From positions 62,001 through 126,000 of the forward strand of contig NZ_JANHDP010000002.1 of assembly GCF_024494695.1 (NCBI RefSeq): 64,000 nucleotides of DNA. Reading direction: 5' to 3'. Every line of letters begins with the position of its first letter. Positions within the stretch are counted from its first letter, which is position 1. Position numbers and translations under genes: made by a program. Below the pieces are notes generated by a model, which saw only the letters and a list, made by a program, of their open reading frames with translations, did no database searches and had not been told where the DNA came from. This document shows positions 9,855-20,092 of the stretch, in pieces. This stretch comes from Natronoarchaeum rubrum. Lineage in GTDB: Archaea; Halobacteriota; Halobacteria; Halobacteriales; Natronoarchaeaceae.

Positions 9855-10583
9855 TCACTCGGCCGACGCGTTGCTCGCCGATTCGTTGGTTTCCGAGCCG
9901 CCACTCGCCGACTCGTCGGTCACGACGACCTCGATGTAGTCGTTCTCCTCGAGCACGTACGTCTCCGGATCGACCGACTCGCCGTTCACTTCGTAGCGCA
10001 CGGTCGTCCCGTCCTCGCTCCCGTCGTACAGCGTCCCGTCGTAGTAGAACGTGTCCTCGGTGACGCCGAAGGCCGTCGTCTCCAGGCCGTACTCCAGGGT
10101 GACGCCGCTGGCGTGGCCGTGCCAGCGCGCCTCGCCGCGCTCGAAGTGGAACGCCGGACTGGCGCGGGGGTGCTGGAACGCCGCGCGGGTGAAGTCGATC
10201 GCCTGGCCGTCGACGGTGACGCTGATCTCGCCGTGGTAGTGCACCGTAGCCTGGTCGTAGGGCTCGTAGACCTGGTCATCGCCGGCCGGCCCGAGATCGA
10301 AGCCGGGCGGGTTCGGCGCCGCTCCCTGTTCGCCGAGGTCGCCGTCGCCGCCCCCGCCGAGCGCACCGGAGACGACGACGTAGGTGAGCAGGCCGGCGAT
10401 CAACGCGACGCCGACGATGCCGACGGCGTACAGCGCCAGATCCCGGCCCTCCTCGTCCCCGTCGTCGGCGTCGATCCGTCGGCGGTCGATCGCTCCGAGC
10501 TCGCCGCGGTGGTCGGCTTCGAGATGATCGAGGTAAGCCGACTCGTCGGAAAATGAGGCGTCGCAGTAGTCGCAGTCGGGCAT
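9855..10583 (-). CDS. C2H2 zinc-finger membrane-anchored protein
   Basis: A 242-residue protein with an N-terminal C2H2 finger (CDYCDASF...HLEADH), then one membrane segment (YAVGIVGVALIAGLLTYVVV), then an extracytoplasmic domain ending in a Ser/Glu/Asn-rich tail. ATG 10583 places the finger at the very N-terminus, as in related haloarchaeal proteins. Function unknown. Confidence 0.75.
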   Translation of the reverse strand: MPDCDYCDASFSDESAYLDHLEADHRGELGAIDRRRIDADDGDEEGRDLALYAVGIVGVALIAGLLTYVVVSGALGGGGDGDLGEQGAAPNPPGFDLGPAGDDQVYEPYDQATVHYHGEISVTVDGQAIDFTRAAFQHPRASPAFHFERGEARWHGHASGVTLEYGLETTAFGVTEDTFYYDGTLYDGSEDGTTVRYEVNGESVDPETYVLEENDYIEVVVTDESASGGSETNESASNASAE

Positions 10584-10665
10584 GCTACCGACTGGGTGCT
10601 TCCCCGTATCAAAGCTGTCGGCTCGCTGGGTCCGCGGCGTCGTTGCGACAGGTCGCACCGAGTGA

Positions 10666-11376
10666 TCACTCCTCCTCGCGCCTACGTGCGCGCAAGTCGT
10701 CCGCCCGCTCGACGACGAGTTTCGCGAACGCGTCGGCCTCCCGACGTTCCCGCGCCTCCCGATCGGCGTCGTCGCGCAGTCGGCGTTTCACCGCGCGCAC
10801 GGCGGCGGCGTCGTTGCCTGCGATCTCCGCGGCGACGGTCCGGGGCTCTTCGATCACGCGCGAAACGAGGCCGGTCCGCAGCGCGTCGTCGGCGTCGAGC
10901 GCGCGCCCGGACAGCGCCAGATCCATCGCGTCGCCGCGGCCGACGATCTCCGGAAGGCGGACCGTCCCGCCCCAGGCGCCGAACAGCCCGAACGTGACGC
11001 CGGGCTCGGCGAACGTCGCCGCGGGCGTCGCGACGCGCACGTCACAGGCCAGCGCCAGCTCGACGCCCCCGCCCCGCGCGGCGCCGTCGATCCCCGCGAC
11101 GACCGCGCTCTCGGCGGTCTCGATGGTTCGTGCGACGCGCTGGCCGCGCCGGGCGAAGTCCCGGGCCTGGTTCTCGTCGTCGAGTTCGGCCACGGCGTCG
11201 AGATCCGCGCCGGCGCAGAACGCCGAGCCCGCGCCCGTCAGGTACACCACGGTCTCGTCGGCGTCGTCGATCGCCGCGGCGAGGTCGTCGAGCGCCGCCG
11301 GCGTCAGCGCGTTTCGGCGCTCCGGTCGCCCCAGCCGAACCGTCCGAACGTCCCCCTCGACTTCGGTCTCGATCAT
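10666..11376 (-). CDS. Enoyl-CoA hydratase/isomerase family protein
   Basis: A 236-residue crotonase-fold protein with GRPERRNALTPAAL near the N-terminus, the oxyanion-hole region GAGSAFCAGADLDAVAEL, and GIDGAARGGGVELALACDVR. It probably acts on a CoA thioester in fatty-acid or amino-acid breakdown; the substrate cannot be told from sequence. ATG 11376 gives the normal family start. Confidence 0.85.
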   Translation of the reverse strand: MIETEVEGDVRTVRLGRPERRNALTPAALDDLAAAIDDADETVVYLTGAGSAFCAGADLDAVAELDDENQARDFARRGQRVARTIETAESAVVAGIDGAARGGGVELALACDVRVATPAATFAEPGVTFGLFGAWGGTVRLPEIVGRGDAMDLALSGRALDADDALRTGLVSRVIEEPRTVAAEIAGNDAAAVRAVKRRLRDDADREARERREADAFAKLVVERADDLRARRREEE

Positions 11377-11530
11377 ACGTCTCGTGGCGCGCCCGCGACC
11401 GTGTAGGTTCCGGCACCGGTCGCAGGCGTCTCGTCGGCGCCGCCCTCGTGTGCCGGTCGGCTCGATCGCGTCGCAGCCGCCCCCGGGCGTTTCCAAAGGT
11501 CTTTGCCTGTCCTTTCCCTAGCCCGCGGTG

Positions 11531-12217
11531 ATGGACGATGCCGCGAGGATACGGCGCGCAGCCACCGACGCCGTCTCCGACATCGAGCCCCGACGGCTCC
11601 GCGAGGAGATCGACGACGCGCTCGCGGACGCCTCGATGGCCCCTGGCGCCCTCGTACTGTTGAGCGCTCGCGCCGTCGACGACTCGGTCGCCGCCGAGCC
11701 GGTCGCGGAGCGCGGCGCCGGCGTCCAACTCATCTACGAGGGGCTTCGGCTCACCCGACAGCTCGCTCACGACGAGCCGTGGGCTGACCTCGACCCCGCC
11801 GATCACACCGAGCCAAACCTCGCCGTACTCGCCGCCGACGTTCTCGTCTCGCGGGGATTCTACCTCCTCGCGCGCACGGAGGCGGCCGGCGCGGCGGTCG
11901 ACGTCGTCCGGGCGTTCGGGCGCGACCAGACGCTGCGGCGCGACGCCGAGAACGCCCGGGCGCTGGATCGCTCGCTGGAGACCTCGGTGCTCGAACTCGC
12001 GGTGATCGCGGGCACCACCGCGGTCGACGGCGTCAGCGCTGACGCCGCTCCGGCGCGGCCGCGGCTCATGCAGGTCGCGACGGAACTCGGTCGGACGACC
12101 GAGCTCCCGCTGGCGCCCGCGGCGGAGCTGTTCGGCGACGGACTGGACGCTTTCCTGAGTTCGACGCCGAGCGACGGCGGCGCTGACGATCAGGTCCGCT
12201 CGGCGACCGATCACTGA
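11531..12217 (+). CDS. Haloarchaeal polyprenyl-synthetase-like protein
   Basis: A 228-residue, all-helical acidic protein. The stretch LAVLAADVLVSRGFYLLART resembles the second Asp region of trans-isoprenyl diphosphate synthases (DxLLARAF), but classic DDxxD motifs are missing, so catalytic function is doubtful. It matches a conserved haloarchaeal family (I recall it as DUF7114, unverified). A GTG at 11528 directly before the ATG could also serve as start. Confidence 0.65.
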   Translation: MDDAARIRRAATDAVSDIEPRRLREEIDDALADASMAPGALVLLSARAVDDSVAAEPVAERGAGVQLIYEGLRLTRQLAHDEPWADLDPADHTEPNLAVLAADVLVSRGFYLLARTEAAGAAVDVVRAFGRDQTLRRDAENARALDRSLETSVLELAVIAGTTAVDGVSADAAPARPRLMQVATELGRTTELPLAPAAELFGDGLDAFLSSTPSDGGADDQVRSATDH

Positions 12218-12264
12218 CGCCACGACACCGCATGCCGGGGGTGGGTCGAATCGAAATACTTGAG

Positions 12265-13518
<1,254 letters not shown>

Positions 13519-13880
13519 ATCTTATATGAAGAAGTGGTGTTTCTTAAACGTCGGGATGTCGGCCTGCCACAGTAGCGTGGTTTGATTCAACAGTGACAGA
13601 TTCATCCCACGGCTAAAGCCGTGGGTTTCTCCTGTATTTCGTATAATGCTTTAGCTCGTTGAGATTCACGAAAATGGAAATGTGATAGCAGTATTCCGGC
13701 TGTGAGTCCACCCGGCAGCAAGCGCTTTACACCGCTGAATGTCTAGGAAACCGCGATCGTGCGTTATTGATTGGGTACGTCACCACACGGCACTCTCGGG
13801 CGGTTTCATCACATATTTATACGCGACCGCAGTAGAATCGGATGCCGAAGGCGGAAATCGGCGTGTACGCATCATAGCGC
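13519..13880. other. Gene-free stretch with an IS200/IS605-type end hairpin
   Basis: Between tnpB and tRNA-Thr there is no supported gene. At 13606-13625 lies a hairpin (stem CCCACGGC/GCCGTGGG) preceded by AAA on the minus strand and followed by ATGAATCTGTCAC. This is the form of right ends elsewhere in the window (37387 and 37705). It is either the left end of the 12265 element or a solo right end from another copy. Confidence 0.6.
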
Positions 13881-13952
13881 GCCTGGGTAGCTTAGCGGTA
13901 AAGCGCGTCCTTGGTAAGGACGAGAGCCCGGGTTCAAATCCCGGCCTAGGCT
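13881..13952 (+). tRNA. tRNA-Thr (anticodon GGT)
   Basis: A 72-nt cloverleaf with acceptor GCCTGGG/CCTAGGC (one G-T pair), D-arm TAGCTTAGCGGTAAAGC, anticodon stem CGTCC/GGACG with loop TTGGTAA (GGT), and T-arm CCGGG-TTCAAAT-CCCGG. No CCA and no intron. The 260 bp after it contain no supported gene. Confidence 0.95.
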
Positions 13953-14214
13953 CTTCTCGCGAACTCACGTTGCGGAGCAGCAGCATTGCGAGTATCGTGA
14001 CCGAGGCGAATCGCTCGTCGGTGTCGACTGGCTCGATACCGACGCGCCCTCGCCGTCTTGCACCATCGGCGCCACGGTCACCGCGAGAGCGTCGTGGCGT
14101 CGCACTTCGTCTGGGCGGGCGATTAATCCGGGATCGACGAGCGCCCGTCGTACCTTCGGGCGTACGAAGCGGCGATTGTAGGGCCGATCGGGACCAACGG
14201 TTTTCCCGTCGGTC

Positions 14215-14601
14215 GTGGCACCGATACCTGTGATCGGAAAGCACTGCTGGGCGATCCCGGAGGGGTACATCCCCGCGGGGAGCACCGGCCCGGCCCCGGA
14301 GATGACGAGCCACGAGACGATTTGCATCCTGAACGCCGGCGACGAGGACGCCGACGTCGAGATCACGATCTACTTCAGCGATCGCGAGCCAGTCGGTCCC
14401 TACCGGCTGACGGTGCCGGCCGAACGCACCGAGCACGTGCAATTCAACGACCTCGACGACCCCGAGGAGATCCCGAGGGGCACCGGGTTCGCGAGCGTGA
14501 TCGAATCCGACGTGCCGATCGTCTGCCAGCACACCAGACTGGACTCCCGGCAGGCCGAAAACGCGCTGCTGAGCACGATGGCGTACGCCGGCGACCCCTG
14601 A
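14215..14601 (+). CDS. Sensory rhodopsin transducer (ASRT) family protein
   Basis: A 128-residue protein matching the soluble Anabaena sensory rhodopsin transducer family: GKHCWAIPEGYIP, SHETICILNAGD, VEITIYFSDREPVGPYRLTV, and the C-terminal SDVPIVCQHTRLDSRQAENA. ASRT partners a rhodopsin in Anabaena, but the family also occurs widely without one and may bind sugars or DNA. No rhodopsin gene is visible here. Start could be GTG 14215 or the in-frame GTG 14230, which would give MIGKHCW. Confidence 0.85.
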   Translation: MAPIPVIGKHCWAIPEGYIPAGSTGPAPEMTSHETICILNAGDEDADVEITIYFSDREPVGPYRLTVPAERTEHVQFNDLDDPEEIPRGTGFASVIESDVPIVCQHTRLDSRQAENALLSTMAYAGDP

Positions 14602-14673
14602 GCGTCGAGCGCGATGTCGACGCCGCGGCCCGTCGGCGGTTTCGAGCGGAGCGCAGCGAAACAATTTTACGGA

Positions 14674-14689
14674 TTTAGGTAGACCTAAA
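14674..14689. promoter_or_regulatory. Palindromic DtxR/Idr-type metalloregulator site
   Basis: A perfect palindrome TTTAGGT-AG-ACCTAAA lies 51 bp upstream of the ATG at 14740. It matches the general form (TTAGGT..ACCTAA) of haloarchaeal DtxR-family iron or manganese regulator sites. No regulator gene is nearby; the assignment is by motif only. Confidence 0.55.
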
Positions 14690-14739
14690 ACATACGATTG
14701 GCGCACCATCGTTCGCCGTCGAGAGTTCACCTCACAGCC

Positions 14740-15066
14740 ATGACCTGCTCGCTTCGCTCACTTCGCGCTCGCGTCGAATCGCTCGCGACCAGCGACGGCC
14801 GCTTCGGCGTCGCCTGCGCCCGGACCGGATTCACGCCGGTTCCCGTCGCCGGGCTCTGGTTCGAGAGCCGCGAGGACGCCGGGCTGGCCGCCCGCTTCGC
14901 GAGCGCCTACCGCGCGCGCCTGCGACGCTTCGATCCGGCGATGGAGTACCACGATCTGGTGGTCCACGAGTGTCCGTCCGCTCCCGCGACCGCAGCCGTA
15001 CGCGACGCCGAAGCCGAGCGCCGCGACGGCGTCGAAGCACGGCCGTCCCGCGAGGACGGCGATTGA
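14740..15066 (+). CDS. Small conserved haloarchaeal protein
   Basis: A 108-residue protein starting MTCSLRSLRARVESLATS. The core (FGVACARTGFTPVPVAGLWF, EDAGLAARFASAYRARLRRFDP, MEYHDLVVHE) looks like a conserved haloarchaeal small-protein family; the C-terminal 30 residues are charged and low-complexity. The upstream palindrome suggests metal-dependent control. ATG 14740 is preferred to the upstream in-frame start at 14698, which sits just after the palindrome. Function unknown. Confidence 0.6.
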   Translation: MTCSLRSLRARVESLATSDGRFGVACARTGFTPVPVAGLWFESREDAGLAARFASAYRARLRRFDPAMEYHDLVVHECPSAPATAAVRDAEAERRDGVEARPSREDGD

Positions 15067-15216
15067 ACGCCGGCGTCGCTCCCGACGCGAAGCCGATTAA
15101 TCCCGCCCGCATCCCCGCTCACGCTCCGTCTACCGGTCGCGCGTTCGACCTGTCTCCCGTCCAGTTACACTACCCTTTGCCAAGGTTCATAGGCGATGCC
15201 GCGTTACGAGAGAGCA

Positions 15217-18200
15217 ATGGCGCGAGCGGAAAATACCGAACTCGTGGACTCTTTCGAGCAGTTCTATCGGAACTACTATCGGGAGGAGATCGGCCAGCTC
15301 GCGCAGAACTACCCCGGCGAGCAGCGGTCGCTCCACGTCGACTGGCAGGACCTCTACAAGTACGACCCGGACCTGGCCGACGACTACCTCTCCCAGCCCG
15401 AGCAGCTCCAGGAGTACGCCGAGGAGGCGTTGCGAATCTACGACCTCCCGGTCGACGTGAGCCTCGGGCGAGCGCACGTCCGCGTTCACAATCTCCCCGA
15501 AACCACCGAGATCCGGCAGATCCGATCGCGACACGTCGGCAAGCTACTGGGGGTTCAGGGGATCATTCGCAAAGCGACCGACGTCCGCCCGAAGATCGAG
15601 GAGGCCGCCTTCGAGTGCCAGCGCTGTGGCACGCTCACCTACATCCCCCAGTCTTCCAGCGACTTTCAGGAACCCCACGAGTGCCAGGGCTGCGAGCGGC
15701 AGGGCCCGTTCAATATCAACTTTGACCAGTCCGAGTTCGTCGACGCCCAACGCCTTCGGGTCCAGGAGAGCCCCGAGGGGCTGCGCGGCGGCGAGACGCC
15801 CCAGAGCGTCGACGTCACCATCGAGGACGACGTCACCGGCCAGGTCACGCCCGGCGACCACGTCACAGTCACCGGAATTCTCCACCTACAACAGCAGGGC
15901 AACGATCAGGAGAAGTCGCCGATCTTCGACGTGTACATGGAGGGCGTCTCCGTCGAGATCGAGGACGAGGAGTTCGAGGACATGGAAATCTCCGAGGAGG
16001 AGAAGGCCGAGATCGTCGAACTCTCGAACGACCCCGACATCTACGAGAAGATGATCGCGTCGATGGCGCCCTCGATCTACGGCTACGACCAGGAGAAACT
16101 CGCCATCATCCTGCAACTGTTCTCCGGCGTCACCAAGCACCTTCCCGACGGTTCGCGGATTCGGGGCGACCTGCACATGCTGCTGATAGGGGACCCCGGT
16201 ACGGGGAAGTGCGTCAAGGGCGATACGAACGTCACACTCGCTGACGGTCGTGAGCGTCCGATCAAAGAGATCGTCGAGGCGAATCTCGAGGATCCCAAAC
16301 CGGTCGACGACGGTGTCTATGACACGATAGACCAAGACGTCGTGTCGCTCGGTGCAGACGGCTCACAGTCGATCCAGCGAGCGACGAAGGTGTGGAAACG
16401 CGAAGCGCCCGAGCAGATGTACCGGATTCGGACGTCGAGCGGGTACGAAGTAGAGGTGACGCCGTCTCACCCACTATTTACTCCCGGCAATGGTGGTATC
16501 GATGCCGTTCGTGCAGGAGATCTATCTGAGGGCGCATTTGTCGCTACGCCACGGGAGATTTCGACGACTCCGGACGACACACTCGACGTGTCGTATCGGC
16601 GCTCTCAGTCCAATAACGCCGTCCGACTCGATCTTCCGGACGAGTGGACGCCGTGGCTCGCACGCCTCGTCGGCTACGTGATCGCCGAAGGATACGTCGA
16701 ACAGCGGGATGACAATACTGGGTTCGTCTCGATCACGAACAACGACCGAGAGATACTCGATGACGTTGCCCGCGCATACGACCGATTGGGGCTCAACTAC
16801 TTCGAGCGCGAACCGCACGAGGGCAAGGAAGCACGTGAGATCATCTGCACGTCCGGCGAGTTCGTTAGCTTCCTCTCGACCCTCGATCCCAGCATTCTGT
16901 GCGGATCGGCCGACCAGCGCGTCCCGTCGGATCTCATGCAAACATCGTCCGCGACGAAAGCTGAGTTCGTACGCGCGTTGATCGACGCGGAAGGACACGT
17001 CTCTGCCAAGGAACGGGAGATCACAGTCGCGTCAATGAGTCGTGAACTCCTTGAGAACGTACGGAGTCTCCTGCTTTCTCTCGGTATCACGTCGCAGTTA
17101 GCGCCTCGACAAAACGGAAGCTATCGGCTCCGGATCAGCGGTCCGCAGTTCGGACGCTTCGTCGATCAGATCGGCTTCGTCACGGACCGTAAATCGGCAG
17201 CTGCCCAGGAGTACGCTGAGACATCCAGTAACACCAACCGTGATGTCGTCCCGATCGACGGCGACGAACTGCGCGAGACACGCAACGACCTCGGATTGAC
17301 GCAGTCGGAGTGTGGAATCCCGCGAACGACGTACCAGCACTACGAGCGCGGCTCTCGAAACCCGAGTAGAGGGAGTCTCCAATCTGTTGTGGACGCCTTT
17401 GAGAGGCAAGCAGGTGCGGCAGAGACGTTCACAGAGGTTGCTGCTGACGGCGGGACGACTGAGATTCAGCACAATGTCGAATCGCTACGCGAACTCACTG
17501 AAAACGGAGTTCTCTGGGACCGCATCGAGTCGATCGAAGCGATTGATCCTGAGTACGACTGGGTCTACGACCTCGAAGTTGCGGGCACCCACAGCTACCT
17601 CTCGAACAACATCTACTCGCACAATTCCCAGCTACTCCAGTACGTCCGCGAGATCTCGCCCCGGTCCGTCTATACCTCCGGTAAAGGATCTTCAGCTGCC
17701 GGGCTTACTGCTGCTGCGGTACGCGACGACTTCGGTGACGGCCAGCAGTGGACGCTCGAAGCGGGCGCACTCGTCTTAGCTGACAAAGGGATCGCCGCGG
17801 TCGACGAACTGGACAAAATGGATGCGTCGGACCGGTCAGCAATGCATGAGGGGCTGGAACAGCAATCCATTAGTGTAAGCAAAGCAGGAATTAACGCTAC
17901 ACTGAAAAGTCGCTGCTCTCTGCTCGGCGCCGCGAACCCCAAGTACGGCCGCTTCGACCAGTACGAGCCGATCGGCGAGCAGATCGACCTCGAACCCGCA
18001 CTGATCTCGCGGTTCGACCTGATCTTCACCGTCACCGACCAGCCCGACGAGGAAGAGGACGCCCGCCTCGCCGAGCACATCATCCAGACGAACTTCGCGG
18101 GCGAGCTCAACACCCAGCGCAACGAGATGGCGACGCCCGACGTCACCCGCGAGCAGGTCGACGCCCAGACCGAGCAGGTCGAACCCGCAATCGAGGCCGA

Positions 18201-18729
18201 CCTGCTGCGCAAGTACGTCGCCCACGCCAAGAGCAACGTGTTCCCGACGATGACCGAGGAGGCCCGCGATTCGATCCAGCAGTTCTACGTCGACCTTCGC
18301 TCGAAGGGGACCGACGAGGACGCCCCCGTCCCCGTGACCGCCCGGAAGCTCGAAGCGCTCGTCCGCCTCGCGGAGGCCAGCGCCCGCGTGCGCCTTTCCG
18401 ACACGGTCGAGGCCCAAGACGCAGACCGCGTGATCGAGATCGTTCGCTCCTGTCTGCAGGATATCGGCGTCGACCCTGAAACGGGGCAGTTCGACGCCGA
18501 CGTCGTCGAGACGGGTCAGTCCAAGACCCAGCGCGACCGGATCAAGAACATCAAGCAGCTGATCGCCGACGTCGAGGAGGACTATGAGGACGGCGCGCCG
18601 GTCGACGTGGTGATGGACCGGGTCGACGAGATCGGCATGGACCAGACGAAAGCCGAGCGCGAGATCGAGAAACTCAAGCAGAAAGGCGAGGTGTACGAGC
18701 CGAACCTCGATCACCTTCGGACCGCCTGA
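15217..18729 (+). CDS. mcm: Replicative helicase MCM, intein-containing
   Basis: A 1170-residue precursor. The extein is a standard archaeal MCM: N-terminal domain with zinc motif CQRCG...CQGC, then the AAA+ core with Walker A GDPGTGK-S, Walker B AAVDELDKM and arginine-finger region LISRFDLIF, then a C-terminal winged-helix region. Residues 332-803 are an intein that splits Walker A between Lys and Ser, so splicing is needed for activity. ATG 15217 gives the usual haloarchaeal start; an in-frame ATG at 15196 adds seven residues. Sequence downstream of the intein (about 17630-17930) uses less GC-rich codons than the rest of the extein. Confidence 0.95.
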   Translation: MARAENTELVDSFEQFYRNYYREEIGQLAQNYPGEQRSLHVDWQDLYKYDPDLADDYLSQPEQLQEYAEEALRIYDLPVDVSLGRAHVRVHNLPETTEIRQIRSRHVGKLLGVQGIIRKATDVRPKIEEAAFECQRCGTLTYIPQSSSDFQEPHECQGCERQGPFNINFDQSEFVDAQRLRVQESPEGLRGGETPQSVDVTIEDDVTGQVTPGDHVTVTGILHLQQQGNDQEKSPIFDVYMEGVSVEIEDEEFEDMEISEEEKAEIVELSNDPDIYEKMIASMAPSIYGYDQEKLAIILQLFSGVTKHLPDGSRIRGDLHMLLIGDPGTGKCVKGDTNVTLADGRERPIKEIVEANLEDPKPVDDGVYDTIDQDVVSLGADGSQSIQRATKVWKREAPEQMYRIRTSSGYEVEVTPSHPLFTPGNGGIDAVRAGDLSEGAFVATPREISTTPDDTLDVSYRRSQSNNAVRLDLPDEWTPWLARLVGYVIAEGYVEQRDDNTGFVSITNNDREILDDVARAYDRLGLNYFEREPHEGKEAREIICTSGEFVSFLSTLDPSILCGSADQRVPSDLMQTSSATKAEFVRALIDAEGHVSAKEREITVASMSRELLENVRSLLLSLGITSQLAPRQNGSYRLRISGPQFGRFVDQIGFVTDRKSAAAQEYAETSSNTNRDVVPIDGDELRETRNDLGLTQSECGIPRTTYQHYERGSRNPSRGSLQSVVDAFERQAGAAETFTEVAADGGTTEIQHNVESLRELTENGVLWDRIESIEAIDPEYDWVYDLEVAGTHSYLSNNIYSHNSQLLQYVREISPRSVYTSGKGSSAAGLTAAAVRDDFGDGQQWTLEAGALVLADKGIAAVDELDKMDASDRSAMHEGLEQQSISVSKAGINATLKSRCSLLGAANPKYGRFDQYEPIGEQIDLEPALISRFDLIFTVTDQPDEEEDARLAEHIIQTNFAGELNTQRNEMATPDVTREQVDAQTEQVEPAIEADLLRKYVAHAKSNVFPTMTEEARDSIQQFYVDLRSKGTDEDAPVPVTARKLEALVRLAEASARVRLSDTVEAQDADRVIEIVRSCLQDIGVDPETGQFDADVVETGQSKTQRDRIKNIKQLIADVEEDYEDGAPVDVVMDRVDEIGMDQTKAEREIEKLKQKGEVYEPNLDHLRTA
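16210..17625 (+). mobile_element. MCM intein with LAGLIDADG homing endonuclease
   Basis: A 472-residue intein starting at Cys (CVKGDTNVTLADG) and ending in Ser-His-Asn before extein Ser. Splicing block B is VEVTPSHPLF, and the C-terminal blocks are YDWVYDLEV and HSYLSNNIYSHN. Two LAGLIDADG-like motifs (LVGYVIAEGYV and LIDAEGHV) mark a homing endonuclease. Between the endonuclease and the C-terminal splicing block lies an Xre-like helix-turn-helix (LGLTQSECGIPRTTYQHYE). The insertion point in the P-loop of an essential gene is typical for inteins. Confidence 0.92.
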
Positions 18730-19504
18730 AACGGGTCGGCTTCGGTTCAAGTCGTTTGTACAGCCGATTGTGAGCCCTATTTTGGACTACTTTGTTTGAT
18801 CACCTAGTGTAATCTTGCAATTGTCCTCTGTAGGCCTCACAACTGTCGAGATCGGACGATTGGGACGTTTAGAACTGGGGCTGGCTCAGCACCGATTTTC
18901 ACGATCGGCGTTATCGACCGCAAGAGTAGGTATACGGCCTGTTTAGACAATAGTCGTGAGCTGACGACCCCAGCATGGCTGGAGCCAATCAGAAGGTGGT
19001 GAGATGTCGATATCCGGAGTTTCGGTAGCTATTGCAGACGAATTCCCTCCTGAAGATACCAACCACACGTCCTCTCGAACTGAGACGTCCGAGACCTGAT
19101 CTCGTCCACACACCGACGCAGTCTTGCGGTTTTCATCTCTTGATTCGGATTCAGCGTCGCATCGAACGATACCGATGCATCACCCGAAATGATAATCCGC
19201 TCGTTGACGCCGATAGACGGCCGCATTCGCTCGTCTGCAAATCCGTCTGTCTCGCATTCTCCCCAACTGGGCAGGTTCACACACGCCCTCGAAACCTCCA
19301 ATATCTCCTCTCTTGCGGGGGTGTGAAGCCGTGTGTGGAAAATCAGGCCGAAGAATGAGCATGCGCTAGTGATGTGCTCGACCTATGAGAACGAGCAGTG
19401 ACGTAACTACAGAATGCGCCACACGCTTTTCAGTGTGTGAGTAAGACGTTGCTTGGAAATTCCACTTCGAGCTGCGACCGTCCCAGCAACGACCCAGTGG
19501 TAGG
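18730..19504. other. Non-coding stretch after mcm
   Basis: No gene is supported. Short frames on both strands (for example minus 19029-19301) show no recognisable domain. The region is visibly less GC-rich than the chromosome to the left and marks the switch from core genes to accessory DNA. Confidence 0.5.
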
Positions 19505-19756
19505 TCACCGAGGTCGGTACGTGTGTCCAGTGATGAGGACGACGAGATTCAATGCCACAAGTGACATGAAGACACCAATCTGTGCGTCTGTCTCGAGTCC
19601 CCGTCCAAGCAGTGGCAGATACAAAAACGGGAGACAGACTGCACTCCAGAACGACAGCACACGCAGCGGTTTGACGATCAAGAAACGGAGTGTGCCTGTC
19701 TCCTCGCTCCCCGACCAAACGCCAGAGAACCGATCACGAAGTGCAGCAAAAGCCAT
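19505..19756 (-). CDS. Small two-helix membrane protein
   Basis: An 83-residue protein starting MAFAALRDRFSGVWSGSEETG, with two clear hydrophobic segments (FWSAVCLPFLYLPLL and IGVFMSLVALNLVVLITG) and a short basic tail. The amphipathic N-terminus and conserved-looking loop suggest a real gene. ATG 19756 is chosen over a more distant upstream ATG. Function unknown. Confidence 0.55.
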   Translation of the reverse strand: MAFAALRDRFSGVWSGSEETGTLRFLIVKPLRVLSFWSAVCLPFLYLPLLGRGLETDAQIGVFMSLVALNLVVLITGHTYRPR

Positions 19757-19936
19757 CAGTAGTTCACATACTATAGTTCTCCTATACAAACAAATAGTTC
19801 GCGTAGACTACAATCGATGTTTTAGCTGAATCGAGGCGCTAAGCCCCCTTCCTCACCGAGCGTAGGGAGCAGGGAGGGGATACAGCGCCGCTCGTTTTTT
19901 ATACACTCTATTACGGCAGACTCACGTTCCGCAAGA

Positions 19937-19963
19937 CTTATGCGCATAAGCACGCATAATGCG
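19937..19963. promoter_or_regulatory. Adjacent palindromes upstream of the RHH-tnpB pair
   Basis: CTTATGC/GCATAAG (19937-19950) is a perfect 14-bp palindrome; CGCAT-A-ATGCG follows at 19953-19963. They end 7 bp before the GTG of the RHH gene. They could be the operator of that regulator or the left-end hairpins of the transposable element. Confidence 0.6.
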
Positions 19964-19969
19964 TATGTC

Positions 19970-20092
19970 GTGAGACGGAAGAATATCACCATTCGAGAGG
20001 ACCAAGCCGAGTGGGTTGAGGAGAACCACCTGAACCTCTCGTCGTTCGTCCGTAGTCAACTCGACGAACTCATTGAGGAACGCGAGAGCTGA
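19970..20092 (+). CDS. Tiny ribbon-helix-helix (CopG-like) protein
   Basis: A 40-residue protein beginning MRRKNITIREDQAEWVEE and ending LDELIEERES, with an Arc/CopG-like strand (KNITIRE) and two helices separated by NLSS. Such proteins repress their own promoters. Its TGA overlaps the tnpB ATG (TGATG), so the two are co-translated. GTG 19970 is chosen; ATG 19940 would add ten residues but would put the palindromes inside the gene. Confidence 0.7.
   Translation: MRRKNITIREDQAEWVEENHLNLSSFVRSQLDELIEERES

Noticed and set aside
19029..19301. Minus-strand frame of 90 codons after mcm
   Set aside because: No recognisable domain, no clear promoter and atypical composition for a haloarchaeal protein.
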